Assembly: GCA_023439505.1 (NCBI GenBank)
Contig: JAEXNR010000034.1
Span: forward strand, 18,160 to 82,159
DNA: 64,000 nt
From: Bacillota bacterium
GTDB lineage: Bacteria > Bacillota > Clostridia > Lachnospirales > Lachnospiraceae
Direction: 5' to 3'
Shown: positions 1 through 6,483 of the stretch, in pieces
How positions within the stretch are numbered: the first letter of the stretch is position 1
How the letters are laid out: the number at the start of each line of letters is the position of its first letter
The notes under the pieces: model-generated
Seen by the model: only the letters and a program-made list of their open reading frames with translations
Database searches by the model: none
Told to the model about the DNA's origin: nothing
Made by a program: the position numbers and the translations under genes

Positions 1-1
1 C

Positions 2-964
2 CTGGAAGATAAAAAGGCAGGTGCTAAAATTATAGCTGATGCAGTGAAAAAATATGGTATGAATTCCCCGATGCCCATCGCGCTTCATCTGGATCATGGG
101 AGAGATTTTGATTCAGTGAAAGCAGCGGTTGACGGCGGATATACCTCCGTTATGATAGATGGCTCTTCCCTGCCATATGATGAAAACGTGGAGCTGACAA
201 GAGCAGTAGTAAAATATGCGCATCAAAGAGGGGTTACGGTGGAAGGAGAGCTGGGCATTCTGGCAGGCGTGGAAGACCATGTCTTTGCTAAGAGCTCATC
301 TTATACAAATCCCCTGATGGCGGTAGACTTCTTTCGTAAAACAGGCGTAGACTGCCTGGCGATTTCTTATGGAACGATGCATGGCGCTTCCAAGGGGAAG
401 GATGTAAAGCTGAGAAAAGAAATTGTAACTGCGATTAAGGAATGTTTAAATCATGAAAATATTTTTGGTGTATTGGTATCCCACGGCTCCTCCACCGTGC
501 CCCAGTACATTGTACAGGAGATTAATGCATTGGGAGGAGATCTCAGAAATGCATTTGGTATTTCTGTAGAGGAACTGAAACAGGCAATTCCCTGCGGTAT
601 TGGCAAGATCAATGTAGATACAGATATCAGGCTTGCCGTGACAAGAAATATCAGAGAATATTTTATAACACATCCGGAGAAGCAGGAGAGTGCTTCCATT
701 GGAGCAATCTATCGGTTGATGGAAGAAAACAAGGCACAGGTTGACCCCAGAATATTCCTTACACCGATTATGACTACACTTATGTATGGGGTGATACCGG
801 ATGAGGATATTACAGATATTTGTGACTGCATTGAGCTTGGAGTAAAAGAAGTGGTGGGAACCTTGATCACGGAATTTGGCTCTGTAGGAAAGGGCTCTCT
901 TGTAGAATGCGTTTCACTTGATGAAATGGCGGAGCGTTATAAGAAGATTGACGCAGATTTATAG
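2..964 (+). CDS. Class II fructose-bisphosphate aldolase family protein (5' end outside window)
   Basis: Class II (zinc-dependent) ketose-bisphosphate aldolase. The reading frame is open to the window edge; codons before the GTG at 44 still read as aldolase sequence (KKAGAKIIADAVKKYG), so the gene starts upstream and only its C-terminal ~320 residues are seen. Motifs seen: HLDHG (zinc and catalytic Asp region), VEGELG, a SHGSS phosphate/zinc loop and the INVDTDIR segment near the substrate phosphate site. The family cleaves fructose-1,6-bisphosphate, tagatose-1,6-bisphosphate or related ketose phosphates to DHAP and an aldehyde; which substrate is used cannot be read here. It heads the island with a PfkA-like kinase, a permease and a LarA-like epimerase, so a dedicated catabolic rather than housekeeping role is inferred. 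Confidence 0.85.
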   Translation: MEDKKAGAKIIADAVKKYGMNSPMPIALHLDHGRDFDSVKAAVDGGYTSVMIDGSSLPYDENVELTRAVVKYAHQRGVTVEGELGILAGVEDHVFAKSSSYTNPLMAVDFFRKTGVDCLAISYGTMHGASKGKDVKLRKEIVTAIKECLNHENIFGVLVSHGSSTVPQYIVQEINALGGDLRNAFGISVEELKQAIPCGIGKINVDTDIRLAVTRNIREYFITHPEKQESASIGAIYRLMEENKAQVDPRIFLTPIMTTLMYGVIPDEDITDICDCIELGVKEVVGTLITEFGSVGKGSLVECVSLDEMAERYKKIDADL

Positions 965-972
965 AAAAAGTG

Positions 973-1010
973 GAGGCTGTTGCAAGCGGGAATACGATTG
1001 CAGCAGCCTC
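973..1010 (+). terminator. Hairpin after the aldolase gene
   Basis: A 13-bp inverted repeat (973-985 with 998-1010, one G-U pair) begins 8 bases after the aldolase stop. No long T-run follows, so it may be a weak terminator or an RNA-stabilising hairpin between aldolase and kinase. Confidence 0.5.
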
Positions 1011-1035
1011 TTACAGAGGATGCAAAATATAATTT

Positions 1036-1187
1036 TCTAAAATACAAACACAAACTTTAGATGCGCAAAAAACAGCGCAGAAATGAGGTTAAGAGTGAAA
1101 GAAAAAGCACTTTCACTCAGCAAGTTTGTGTCTAAAATACAAACACAAACTTTAGATGCGCAAAAAACAGCGCAGAAATGAGGTTAA
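1036..1187 (+). repeat. Tandem 57-bp leader repeat before the PfkA-like gene
   Basis: Two identical 57-base copies lie at 1036-1092 and 1131-1187. Each ends in a small hairpin (TGCGC/GCGCA around an A-rich loop) followed by a GAGG ribosome binding site; the second copy supplies the site actually used by the gene at 1190. Between them are a perfect 9-bp hairpin (GAGTGAAAG / CTTTCACTC, 1093-1118) and a 10-bp inverted repeat (AAGTTTGTGT 1122-1131 with 1144-1153). A diverged third copy precedes the TIM-like gene at 5534-5586. The copies look like a duplicated 5' untranslated element, regulatory by inference. Confidence 0.75.
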
Positions 1188-1189
1188 AT

Positions 1190-2359
1190 ATGAAACATAA
1201 TTTGCTAATAGTTCATGGCGGCGGTCCGACAGCTGTTTTGAATTCATCTCTTTACGGTGTGATTAAGGAAGCAATGAAGAGAGAAGAGATTGATAAAGTA
1301 TACGGAGCAATTGGTGGCTCTGAGGCAATTTTAAAGGAGAATTTCCGTGTTTTAAATGAGGAAAGTGAAGATAAATTAAACTTACTGCTTACAACGCCGG
1401 GGACAGCCATCGGTTCCTCCAGATATGCTCTGTCAGAGAAAGATTATCATGCCATGGTGGAAGTTTTTAAGAGAAATAATATAAAATATGTACTCTTTAA
1501 TGGTGGTAACGGTACGATGGATACCTGCGGAAAAGTCAGTAAAGTCTGCGAAGGGGAAGACATCCGTGTTGTAGGAATTCCCAAGACCATAGACAATGAT
1601 ATCTCCATCATCGATCATGCTCCGGGGTTTGCCAGCGCAGCAAAATTTATCGCGGCTACGACTGCGGAAATTGGTCAGGATGTAAAATCTCTCCCGATAC
1701 ATGTCTGTGTTATTGAAGCAATGGGACGAAATGCAGGCTGGATTACCGCGGCATCTGCCCTGGCAAGAAAGAATCCTAAAGACGCACCCCATTTAATATA
1801 TCTACCGGAACGTCCATTTGATGAAGAAGAGTTTTTGGAAGATGTAAAAGCATTACATGATGAACTTGGCGGGGTGGTAGTGCTTGTCAGTGAGGGCTTA
1901 AAGAATAAGGAGGGGGAATCCATAGTACCTCCGATCTTTAAGACAGACAGGGCAGTTTATTACGGAGATGTGAGTTCTCATCTGGCAAATCTTGTGGTAA
2001 AGAGACTGGGAATTAAGGCAAGAAATGAGAAGCCTGGAATAAGCGGGCGGGCATCCATTGCACATCAATCCAGTGTCGACAGAGAAGAGGCAGTATTAGT
2101 CGGGGCTGAAGCGGTAAAGGCTTGTGTGGAAGGCAGAACAGGCGTTATGGTGGCGATCCATCGGTTACCGGGTACAGAATATAAGATGGAAACCAGCCTT
2201 GTTTCAATAGAGGAAGTAATGCTTCATGAAAGAATATTACCTGATAATTATATCAACGAAAGAGGAAATGACGTTACGGAAGAATTTATTGAATGGTGCA
2301 AACCTTTAATCGGGGAAGAGATGGCTTCGTTTATCAGTTTTCAGGATAGACAATCCTAA
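1190..2359 (+). CDS. PfkA-superfamily phosphofructokinase, PPi-type/mixed active site
   Basis: Phosphofructokinase-fold enzyme of 389 residues, expected to phosphorylate a sugar phosphate ahead of aldolase cleavage. Seen: glycine-rich start HGGGPTAVLN, FNGGNGTMDT (about residues 103-112), PKTIDND (about 131-137) and EAMGRNAGW. The Lys in PKTIDND is the hallmark of pyrophosphate-dependent enzymes (ATP enzymes have PGTIDND), but the loop reads GGNGT, where PPi enzymes have GGDD and ATP enzymes GGDG; Asn stands at the usual metal-binding Asp. Phosphoryl donor and sugar therefore remain open. ATG 1190 is preferred over ATG 1178 because GAGG at 1180-1183 is correctly spaced for 1190 and overlaps 1178. 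It is preceded by the duplicated leader element. Confidence 0.8.
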   Translation: MKHNLLIVHGGGPTAVLNSSLYGVIKEAMKREEIDKVYGAIGGSEAILKENFRVLNEESEDKLNLLLTTPGTAIGSSRYALSEKDYHAMVEVFKRNNIKYVLFNGGNGTMDTCGKVSKVCEGEDIRVVGIPKTIDNDISIIDHAPGFASAAKFIAATTAEIGQDVKSLPIHVCVIEAMGRNAGWITAASALARKNPKDAPHLIYLPERPFDEEEFLEDVKALHDELGGVVVLVSEGLKNKEGESIVPPIFKTDRAVYYGDVSSHLANLVVKRLGIKARNEKPGISGRASIAHQSSVDREEAVLVGAEAVKACVEGRTGVMVAIHRLPGTEYKMETSLVSIEEVMLHERILPDNYINERGNDVTEEFIEWCKPLIGEEMASFISFQDRQS

Positions 2360-2400
2360 GAGCTGACTTTTAACAATTCAGTCTTTAAAACCTATTATGG

Positions 2401-2456
2401 TGAGACAGCGGATCAATGGCGAAATAGCAGTCATAGATGAAACCAGCGCTGTCTCA
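2401..2456 (+). promoter_or_regulatory. 10-bp hairpin upstream of the TSUP permease start
   Basis: TGAGACAGCG at 2401-2410 pairs perfectly with CGCTGTCTCA at 2447-2456, just before the GGAAG ribosome binding site at 2461-2465. It may separate expression of the kinase and permease genes. It also argues that coding does not begin at 2397. Confidence 0.45.
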
Positions 2457-2471
2457 GAGAGGAAGTTATCC

Positions 2472-3278
2472 ATGATCTATTTTATTTTCTTTCTCATCTG
2501 CTTTACGGCTTCTGCAGTAGGGGCCATTTGCGGAATCGGAGGAGGGGTTATCATAAAACCACTTCTGGATGCCTTTGACATAATGAGTGTAACGACCATC
2601 AGTTTTTTATCAGGATGCACGGTCTTATCTATGTCGGCCTATTCCGTAATTAAGGGCAGAATAAGTAATGAAATACATATTAGCAAAAAAACCGGGTTGC
2701 CCCTGGCCATCGGATCTGCGGCGGGAGGCTTCATTGGGAAGGGGATATTTACCTATTTGTCTGAGGTTTTTACGGATGCAAACAGAATCGGAACGATTCA
2801 GGCCATCTGCTTACTTATGATAACGGTTGGGACGCTCCTTTATACCATAAATAAGCAGAAAATCAAAACGTATCATATAGAGAGCTTTGCATTTAGCATT
2901 ATGATAGGCGCTATCCTGGGTATCTTATCTGCATTCTTAGGAATTGGAGGAGGGCCAATCAATATAGTAGTGTTGTATTTCTTCTACTCCATGGGGACGA
3001 AAGAGGCAGTAGAAAATTCTTTGTACACCATATTCTTTTCTCAGCTTGTTAGTCTGGGTGCTTCAGTGATAACAGGAAAGATACCACCATTTTCCTACCC
3101 GGTATTGTTTATGATGATATTGGGTGGAATCGGAGGGGGAATATTAGGACGCCTGTGGAATAAAAGGATCGAGGAAAAAAAGATTGAGAGGTTATTTATT
3201 GGACTCATGTTCTTTATGATTCTGATCAACATCTATAATATCTGCCAATTTGGATTTGGATTTACGTCAGCTGCATAA
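2472..3278 (+). CDS. TSUP (TauE/SafE) family membrane permease
   Basis: Integral membrane protein of 268 residues of the TSUP family, which moves sulfonates, sulfite, 2-hydroxy or keto acids and similar small organic anions across the membrane. The two internally repeated signatures are visible: GAICGIGGGVIIKPLL near the N-terminus and LSAFLGIGGGPINIV in the second half, with about eight hydrophobic segments. The start at ATG 2472 is chosen for the AGAGAGGAAG site 6 bases upstream; an in-frame ATG at 2397 has no ribosome binding site and would add a charged non-family leader. Its position behind the kinase suggests it imports the substrate or exports a product of this island; the cargo cannot be named. 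Confidence 0.85.
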   Translation: MIYFIFFLICFTASAVGAICGIGGGVIIKPLLDAFDIMSVTTISFLSGCTVLSMSAYSVIKGRISNEIHISKKTGLPLAIGSAAGGFIGKGIFTYLSEVFTDANRIGTIQAICLLMITVGTLLYTINKQKIKTYHIESFAFSIMIGAILGILSAFLGIGGGPINIVVLYFFYSMGTKEAVENSLYTIFFSQLVSLGASVITGKIPPFSYPVLFMMILGGIGGGILGRLWNKRIEEKKIERLFIGLMFFMILINIYNICQFGFGFTSAA

Positions 3279-3285
3279 ATTCATT

Positions 3286-3346
3286 CCAAAAGAAGCCGGT
3301 TAGAGGCTGCCTGATATCAGGTGATCCTCTTACCGGCTTCTTTTGG
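3286..3346. terminator. Bidirectional terminator between TSUP gene and larC
   Basis: A 21-bp stem with one mismatch (3286-3306 with 3326-3346), A-rich at the left end and T-rich at the right, lies between two convergent genes and can serve both. It abuts the larC stop codon. Confidence 0.85.
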
Positions 3347-4243
3347 CTATTTTTCGGCAATTAGAAGAGACCTCAAAATGCCACTGGCTTGTTCATAATT
3401 TCTTTTCCCGGCACCAAGGCCGACTTTTAGTATCCGGAATTCTTCCGGGAGAACATCCTCTGTCTTTAAAGCAGCCACAATAGCCGCACCGGTAGGCGTG
3501 ACAAGCTCACCTTCGACTTTGGTAATATGAAGTCTCAGCTGATAATCAGCGGCGATATTGGCTACGGCAGGTACCGGGATGGGAAGAATACCATGCTGAC
3601 AGGTAATCTGTCCGGTGCCTTCCCATATGGTTGGCACTATGACACGTCTGATATTCAGATTGTCAATACAGATAGCTGTTGCAACAATATCAACAATAGA
3701 ATCTATGGCGCCAACTTCATGAAAGTGTACATGCTCGATTGGCTTAGCATGAGCTTTTGATTCGGCAGCTGCAACGATATAGAAGATCTTTTTCGCCAGC
3801 TCTTTCGCATAGGAAGAGATATCTGATTGGTCAATAATAATATTAATTTCATTCAAATTCCTATGTTCATGAGGAAGCCCCATATACTCATGTTTTTGTT
3901 GATGGCCGAGTGTTTGCGGATGTTCATGAGGGTGCGGATGTTCATGAGGATGTGGATATTCATGTGTGAGGTGATGCATAGGAAGGGGATCATGTTCCTG
4001 TAAAGGAGAATTTGCCTGGGCAGGATGTGTATGATCATGATTTTCGAGAATTACATCAAAGTCACCGGCATCAATACCGCTCTTTATTCTTCGGCCGATG
4101 GCAACATGATAGCCATCCACCTTCAAACTGTTCAGACCATTGATTAATACCTGAGGATCTGCTCCCAGATCCAGAAGAGAAGCAACTGTCATGTCACCGC
4201 TGATTCCGGAATAGCACTCTAAATATAAAATAGGTTCGTTCAT
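3347..4243 (-). CDS. larC: LarC N-terminal-type nickel-insertion protein, His-rich, lacks the C-terminal domain
   Basis: LarC inserts nickel into the pincer nucleotide cofactor (NPN) of lactate-racemase-type enzymes. Seen: LECYSGISGDMTVASLLDLG at the N-terminus, the HVHFHEVGAIDSIVDIV motif, ELVTPTGAAIVAAL, a histidine-rich linker (about residues 69-127, repeated HPHEH) fit for nickel binding, and the family segment ILKVGLGAGKRNYE near the end. At 298 residues it stops where the LarC1 half ends in Lactiplantibacillus plantarum, whose larC1 and larC2 are joined by frameshifting. Here the bidirectional terminator follows directly and no frame encodes a LarC2 half. It is co-transcribed with the LacI gene (4-base gap), and the LarA-like enzyme is encoded nearby. 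LarB and LarE are not in the window. Confidence 0.85.
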   Translation of the reverse strand: MNEPILYLECYSGISGDMTVASLLDLGADPQVLINGLNSLKVDGYHVAIGRRIKSGIDAGDFDVILENHDHTHPAQANSPLQEHDPLPMHHLTHEYPHPHEHPHPHEHPQTLGHQQKHEYMGLPHEHRNLNEINIIIDQSDISSYAKELAKKIFYIVAAAESKAHAKPIEHVHFHEVGAIDSIVDIVATAICIDNLNIRRVIVPTIWEGTGQITCQHGILPIPVPAVANIAADYQLRLHITKVEGELVTPTGAAIVAALKTEDVLPEEFRILKVGLGAGKRNYEQASGILRSLLIAEK

Positions 4244-4247
4244 AGCT

Positions 4248-5300
4248 TTAATTCCTCTCTGTTGTATTAGTCTGCAGCGATGAAACTTTTCTGCAGCTTT
4301 CCCTTATGGTTAATGAAAACGGTAGCTCCACCTTGACAGGAAGGCTTTTTCCGTATTCCATCCGATCAATTAAAATTTTCGCAGCCATCTTTCCAAGCTC
4401 CTCCATAGGAATATGAATGGTTGTTAACATGGGAGAAACATATTGGGCAGTTTCAATATCATCGATCCCGATAAATGATATGTCCTTTGGTACCTTAAGA
4501 CCATGTTCTTTTACCGCTTTTAAGGCACCGATTGCTGTGCTGTCATTTCCGCAAAAGAAGGCGGTAACCTCCAAGGGCTTCTCCAGAAACTTTTGAACAC
4601 CCAGGTAACCGCCCTCTGAGGAAAAGGGGGTAATCAGGATATTTTCTCTCCTTAAGGGGAGTCCCAGCTCCCGAATGGCATCACAATATCCCTGGTAGCG
4701 TACTTCGTTATTCTTTTCTCCAACATAAGCGATTTGAACATGTCCTGATTGGTGCAGGTAATGTACGGCTTTCATCGCAGCCTGATAGCCATCACAGATT
4801 ACCTGATCATAATTGGTATCGATCTGATTCAATCCGGTATATACCACATGTTTATATCTGTTTTTCACAAAGCTTAGCAGATACTTATCAAAGCGACCCA
4901 GGATGACAATTCCATTGACATGGTTATTGGAGATTAGCTGATAGGTGTTGGGATCATTAATATCATAGGCTGAGAAGGAGTATTTTACGAAGTAACCCTG
5001 GCGAAACGCCTCCTGCTCAATGGCTCTGGATATTTGGGAGAAGAAAGGATCATTCACGGTGTCATGAGAACGGGCGAAAATACAACCTATGGTCTTCTTC
5101 GTCATGGCACTCATCTCCTCCTGTTCTTTAAATTTAAGATTACGGGCATTGGAATTGGGCACATATTCTGTTTCGCGAACAATTTTCCAGATCTTATCCT
5201 GTACTTCCTTACTCGCAGCTTTGGTGTCTTTATGATTAATCACACGGGAAACGGTTGAAATAGAAACACCGGTGAGCTTTGCAATTTCTTTTAAGGTCAT
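4248..5300 (-). CDS. LacI/GalR-family transcriptional regulator
   Basis: DNA-binding sugar-responsive regulator of 350 residues. The N-terminal helix-turn-helix is clear (TLKEIAKLTGVSISTVSRVIN), followed by a hinge (YVPNSNARNL) and a periplasmic-binding-protein-like effector domain with NHVNGIVILGR, FFCGNDSTAIGALKA and ISFIGIDDIETAQYVSPMLTTI. The start at 5300 has a GGGGGA site seven bases upstream; the longer reading from a TTG at 5315 would overlap that site. It is divergent from the TIM-like gene; palindromes in between (5391-5406, 5420-5449) are the natural operators. It probably controls both the larC side and the TIM-LarA side in response to a sugar or sugar acid that cannot be identified. 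Confidence 0.92.
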   Translation of the reverse strand: MTLKEIAKLTGVSISTVSRVINHKDTKAASKEVQDKIWKIVRETEYVPNSNARNLKFKEQEEMSAMTKKTIGCIFARSHDTVNDPFFSQISRAIEQEAFRQGYFVKYSFSAYDINDPNTYQLISNNHVNGIVILGRFDKYLLSFVKNRYKHVVYTGLNQIDTNYDQVICDGYQAAMKAVHYLHQSGHVQIAYVGEKNNEVRYQGYCDAIRELGLPLRRENILITPFSSEGGYLGVQKFLEKPLEVTAFFCGNDSTAIGALKAVKEHGLKVPKDISFIGIDDIETAQYVSPMLTTIHIPMEELGKMAAKILIDRMEYGKSLPVKVELPFSLTIRESCRKVSSLQTNTTERN

Positions 5301-5390
5301 AGCGTATTCCCCCAATCTAAAGGTTCATAATGATAATATGGTTTCTGATGATATCGGTAGGATGGTATCCGGTACCTTTATTATACTAAG

Positions 5391-5406
5391 GATATGTTAA
5401 CATATC
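5391..5406. promoter_or_regulatory. 16-bp perfect palindrome in the lacI/TIM divergent region
   Basis: GATATGTTAACATATC is its own reverse complement. It lies just upstream of a leftward TATAAT-like box (complement of 5378-5385), so a bound protein would affect LacI-gene transcription. It differs in sequence from the GCAAACGTTTGC site, so a second regulator is possible. Confidence 0.5.
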
Positions 5407-5419
5407 TAACCACAAATAA

Positions 5420-5449
5420 GCAAACGTTTGCGTAAAAATAAACGCAAAC
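5420..5449. promoter_or_regulatory. LacI-family operator cluster
   Basis: GCAAACGTTTGC (5420-5431) is a perfect 12-bp palindrome with the central CG typical of LacI/GalR operators. A third half-site makes a second inverted repeat, GTTTGCGT (5426-5433) with ACGCAAAC (5442-5449). The neighbouring LacI-family gene is the likely binder; a CcpA-like site is the alternative. Confidence 0.75.
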
Positions 5450-5533
5450 ATTATTTATCTCTGGCTTCTCCTATGTTACTATGGCCTTAAGCAGGAAAGA
5501 AAATCAACAAATATTCTGATGTCAGCGCTGCAT

Positions 5534-5586
5534 ATACAAACTTAAGATGTGTAAAAAGCAGTGCGGAAATGGGGAAAAATATGAAA
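5534..5586 (+). repeat. Diverged third copy of the leader motif, before the TIM-like gene
   Basis: This stretch matches the 1131-1192 leader from ACAAACTT through the ribosome binding site and into ATGAAACAT. In the hairpin, TGCGC/GCGCA has become TGTGT/GTGCG, which still pairs as RNA through G-U wobbles. Retention of pairing hints at RNA-level function but is only one example. Confidence 0.6.
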
Positions 5587-6414
5587 CATATTTATTTAAA
5601 TCTTAAACGGTTTGATGTTCCAAAGGCGGCAGGAGGAGTAAATACAATTGCTGATCCGAGTATCTGGGGCAGGTATATTACAGAACATACCCAGGAGAAA
5701 CTATTGCAATGGAAAGAAGAAGCGGAGTTTGTCATGTATTTTCCGGAAGCCCATATCCTTAATGCTGTATCTTCTTTGCATCAGGAGGGAACTTTACAAA
5801 TAGGATGTCAGAGTGTATACCGGGAAGATACACAGACAGGGGGCAACTTTGGCGCATTTACAACACAAAGGACAGCAAACTCCATGAAAGCCATCGGATG
5901 CTCCTCAACGATGATCGGACATTGTGAAGAAAGAAGGGACAAGAACGGTGTGTTAGCGGAAGCGGGAGTCTCTGATGGCGATGCTGTGAACCGTATCCTG
6001 AATAAAGAGATTAAGGCGGCTATGAAAGCCGGACTATCTGTTTTGTATTGCATCGGGGAAAGCGAACAGGAACAGTCCAATTGGCAGGAAGTACTTCGCA
6101 GGCAGCTTGCCATCGGATTGGAAGGAGTGGACAGGGACAAGGTTGTGATTGCTTATGAACCAGTCTGGGCAATCGGTCCGGGGAAGACTCCTCCGGGGCG
6201 GGAATATATCGAAATGATTGCACGCTTTGTAAAAGAAGAAACAGAAGGAATGGCCGTTGTGTACGGAGGTGGGTTAAAGGTAGAGAATGCCGCTATGCTT
6301 GCATCCGTTTCTGAAATAGATGGAGGGCTAATTGCCCTGACCAGATTTTCCGGAGAAATTGGCTTTTATCCGGAAGAATATCTGGAAATTATTCAGACTT
6401 ATTTAAATTGTTAA
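5581..6414 (+). CDS. Triosephosphate isomerase family protein (divergent)
   Basis: TIM-barrel isomerase of 277 residues, family reaction DHAP to glyceraldehyde-3-phosphate. Catalytic landmarks are visible: LNLKRF at the start (Asn and Lys in the place of the usual NWKMN), IGHCEERR (electrophile His), AYEPVWAIGPGKTP (base Glu and the flexible loop) and VVYGGGLK near the C-terminus. It is diverged from housekeeping TIMs and lies in a sugar island, so it is probably a pathway-specific copy processing the aldolase product or a related triose/tetrose phosphate. Start ATG 5581 is chosen with TGGGG upstream; ATG 5569 overlaps the binding site. It is transcribed with the LarA-like gene from the LacI-controlled region. 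Confidence 0.85.
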   Translation: MKHIYLNLKRFDVPKAAGGVNTIADPSIWGRYITEHTQEKLLQWKEEAEFVMYFPEAHILNAVSSLHQEGTLQIGCQSVYREDTQTGGNFGAFTTQRTANSMKAIGCSSTMIGHCEERRDKNGVLAEAGVSDGDAVNRILNKEIKAAMKAGLSVLYCIGESEQEQSNWQEVLRRQLAIGLEGVDRDKVVIAYEPVWAIGPGKTPPGREYIEMIARFVKEETEGMAVVYGGGLKVENAAMLASVSEIDGGLIALTRFSGEIGFYPEEYLEIIQTYLNC

Positions 6415-6483
6415 TCCTGGACTGACAGCTAATAAAGGTCAGCGAAGACAGAATAATAAAGATAGAGAAAGTGAGGAAGCAGA

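Noticed and set aside
3279..3350. Programmed frameshift extending larC into a LarC2 half
   Set aside because: An A-rich slip site is present at the stop, but the alternative frame runs only through the terminator and into the TSUP gene end; no LarC2 sequence is found.
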